A DNA stretch of 64,000 nucleotides from NCBI GenBank assembly GCA_910575775.1, contig CAJTEY010000015.1, forward strand, positions 28,026 to 92,025, written 5' to 3'. The stretch's first letter is position 1. Each line of letters begins with the position of its first letter. The notes beneath the pieces are model-generated. The model made no database searches. It saw only the letters and a program-made list of their open reading frames with translations, and had not been told where the DNA came from. Of the stretch, positions 63,957 through 64,000 are shown in pieces. The stretch is from Lachnospiraceae bacterium (GTDB lineage: Bacteria > Bacillota > Clostridia > Lachnospirales > Lachnospiraceae). Position numbers and translations under genes: made by a program.

Positions 63957-64000
63957 TTATTCCTTCATAATACTCTTATGAACATCCTTCAAAAGATTTT
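63957..64000 (-). CDS. Possible C-terminal end of a gene cut by the window edge
   Basis: The minus strand reads LLKDVHKSIMKE then stop (TAA at 63957-63959), open to the window edge. The terminator at 63833-63864 follows it, as expected for a gene end. Too short to identify. Confidence 0.35.
   Translation of the reverse strand, partial: NLLKDVHKSIMKE

Overview
The window is chromosomal DNA from a low-to-moderate-GC anaerobic Firmicute, most likely a gut Lachnospiraceae-type Clostridium. The signs are a SCIFF peptide with its radical SAM maturase beside secDF, hemZ, a fused hisS-aspS operon, the order murE-priA-def-fmt-zinc peptidase-rsmB-rlmN, collagen-like surface proteins with a glycosyltransferase, and many strong Shine-Dalgarno (GGAGG) sites. 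No rRNA, tRNA or CRISPR array was seen.

Layout. 1-21.7 kb is core genome, almost all on the minus strand: rlmN (cut by the window edge), rsmB, a YugP-type zinc peptidase, fmt, def, priA, murE, recJ, secDF, scfB, scfA and a TIGR04086-type membrane protein; then a plus-strand CorC/HlyC protein, a convergent HAD phosphatase, an SseB-like protein, aspS and hisS. Short GC-rich hairpins occur between several of these genes.

22-37 kb is an AT-rich defence island on the minus strand. In transcription order it encodes a PAPS-reductase-like sulfurtransfer ATPase (SspD/DndC-like), a DUF4007 protein (SspB-like), a very large P-loop ATPase (SspC-like), a cysteine desulfurase (SspA/DndA-like), a PLD-plus-DEAH helicase, a 58-residue protein, an SMC/DndD-like ATPase, an unrecognised 179-residue protein, a DUF262 protein without a visible HNH nuclease, and a Ser/Thr kinase. 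This reads as single-strand DNA phosphorothioation (SspABCD type) coupled to a helicase/SMC effector cassette, perhaps the SspFGH type, plus a DUF262-kinase pair with its own promoter. An IS1595-like transposase remnant lies at the left edge. To the right follow an MNT antitoxin with a decayed HEPN partner, a DUF234-type ATPase and a TIGR00266/AIM24-like protein.

40.3-46.5 kb is the wreck of a mobilisable element: two broken large serine recombinases in opposite orientation, a broken MobA/MobL relaxase with an oriT-like set of inverted repeats, an intact Rpn-type nuclease, three small HTH regulators and small unknown proteins.

46.5-50 kb holds two collagen-like (Gly-X-Y) proteins flanking a family 2 glycosyltransferase, possibly a spore-coat, exosporium or surface filament locus. 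50-56.2 kb is a GC-rich plus-strand polyamine operon behind a long leader: arginine decarboxylase, spermidine synthase, agmatinase, carboxy(nor)spermidine dehydrogenase and decarboxylase (arginine to agmatine to putrescine to spermidine). 56.3-63.7 kb carries hemZ, an AlbA_2 (Schlafen-like) protein with an unusual repeat, a YfcE-like phosphodiesterase, enolase, a serine hydrolase and its TetR regulator with a clear operator. The right edge may cut the end of one more minus-strand gene.
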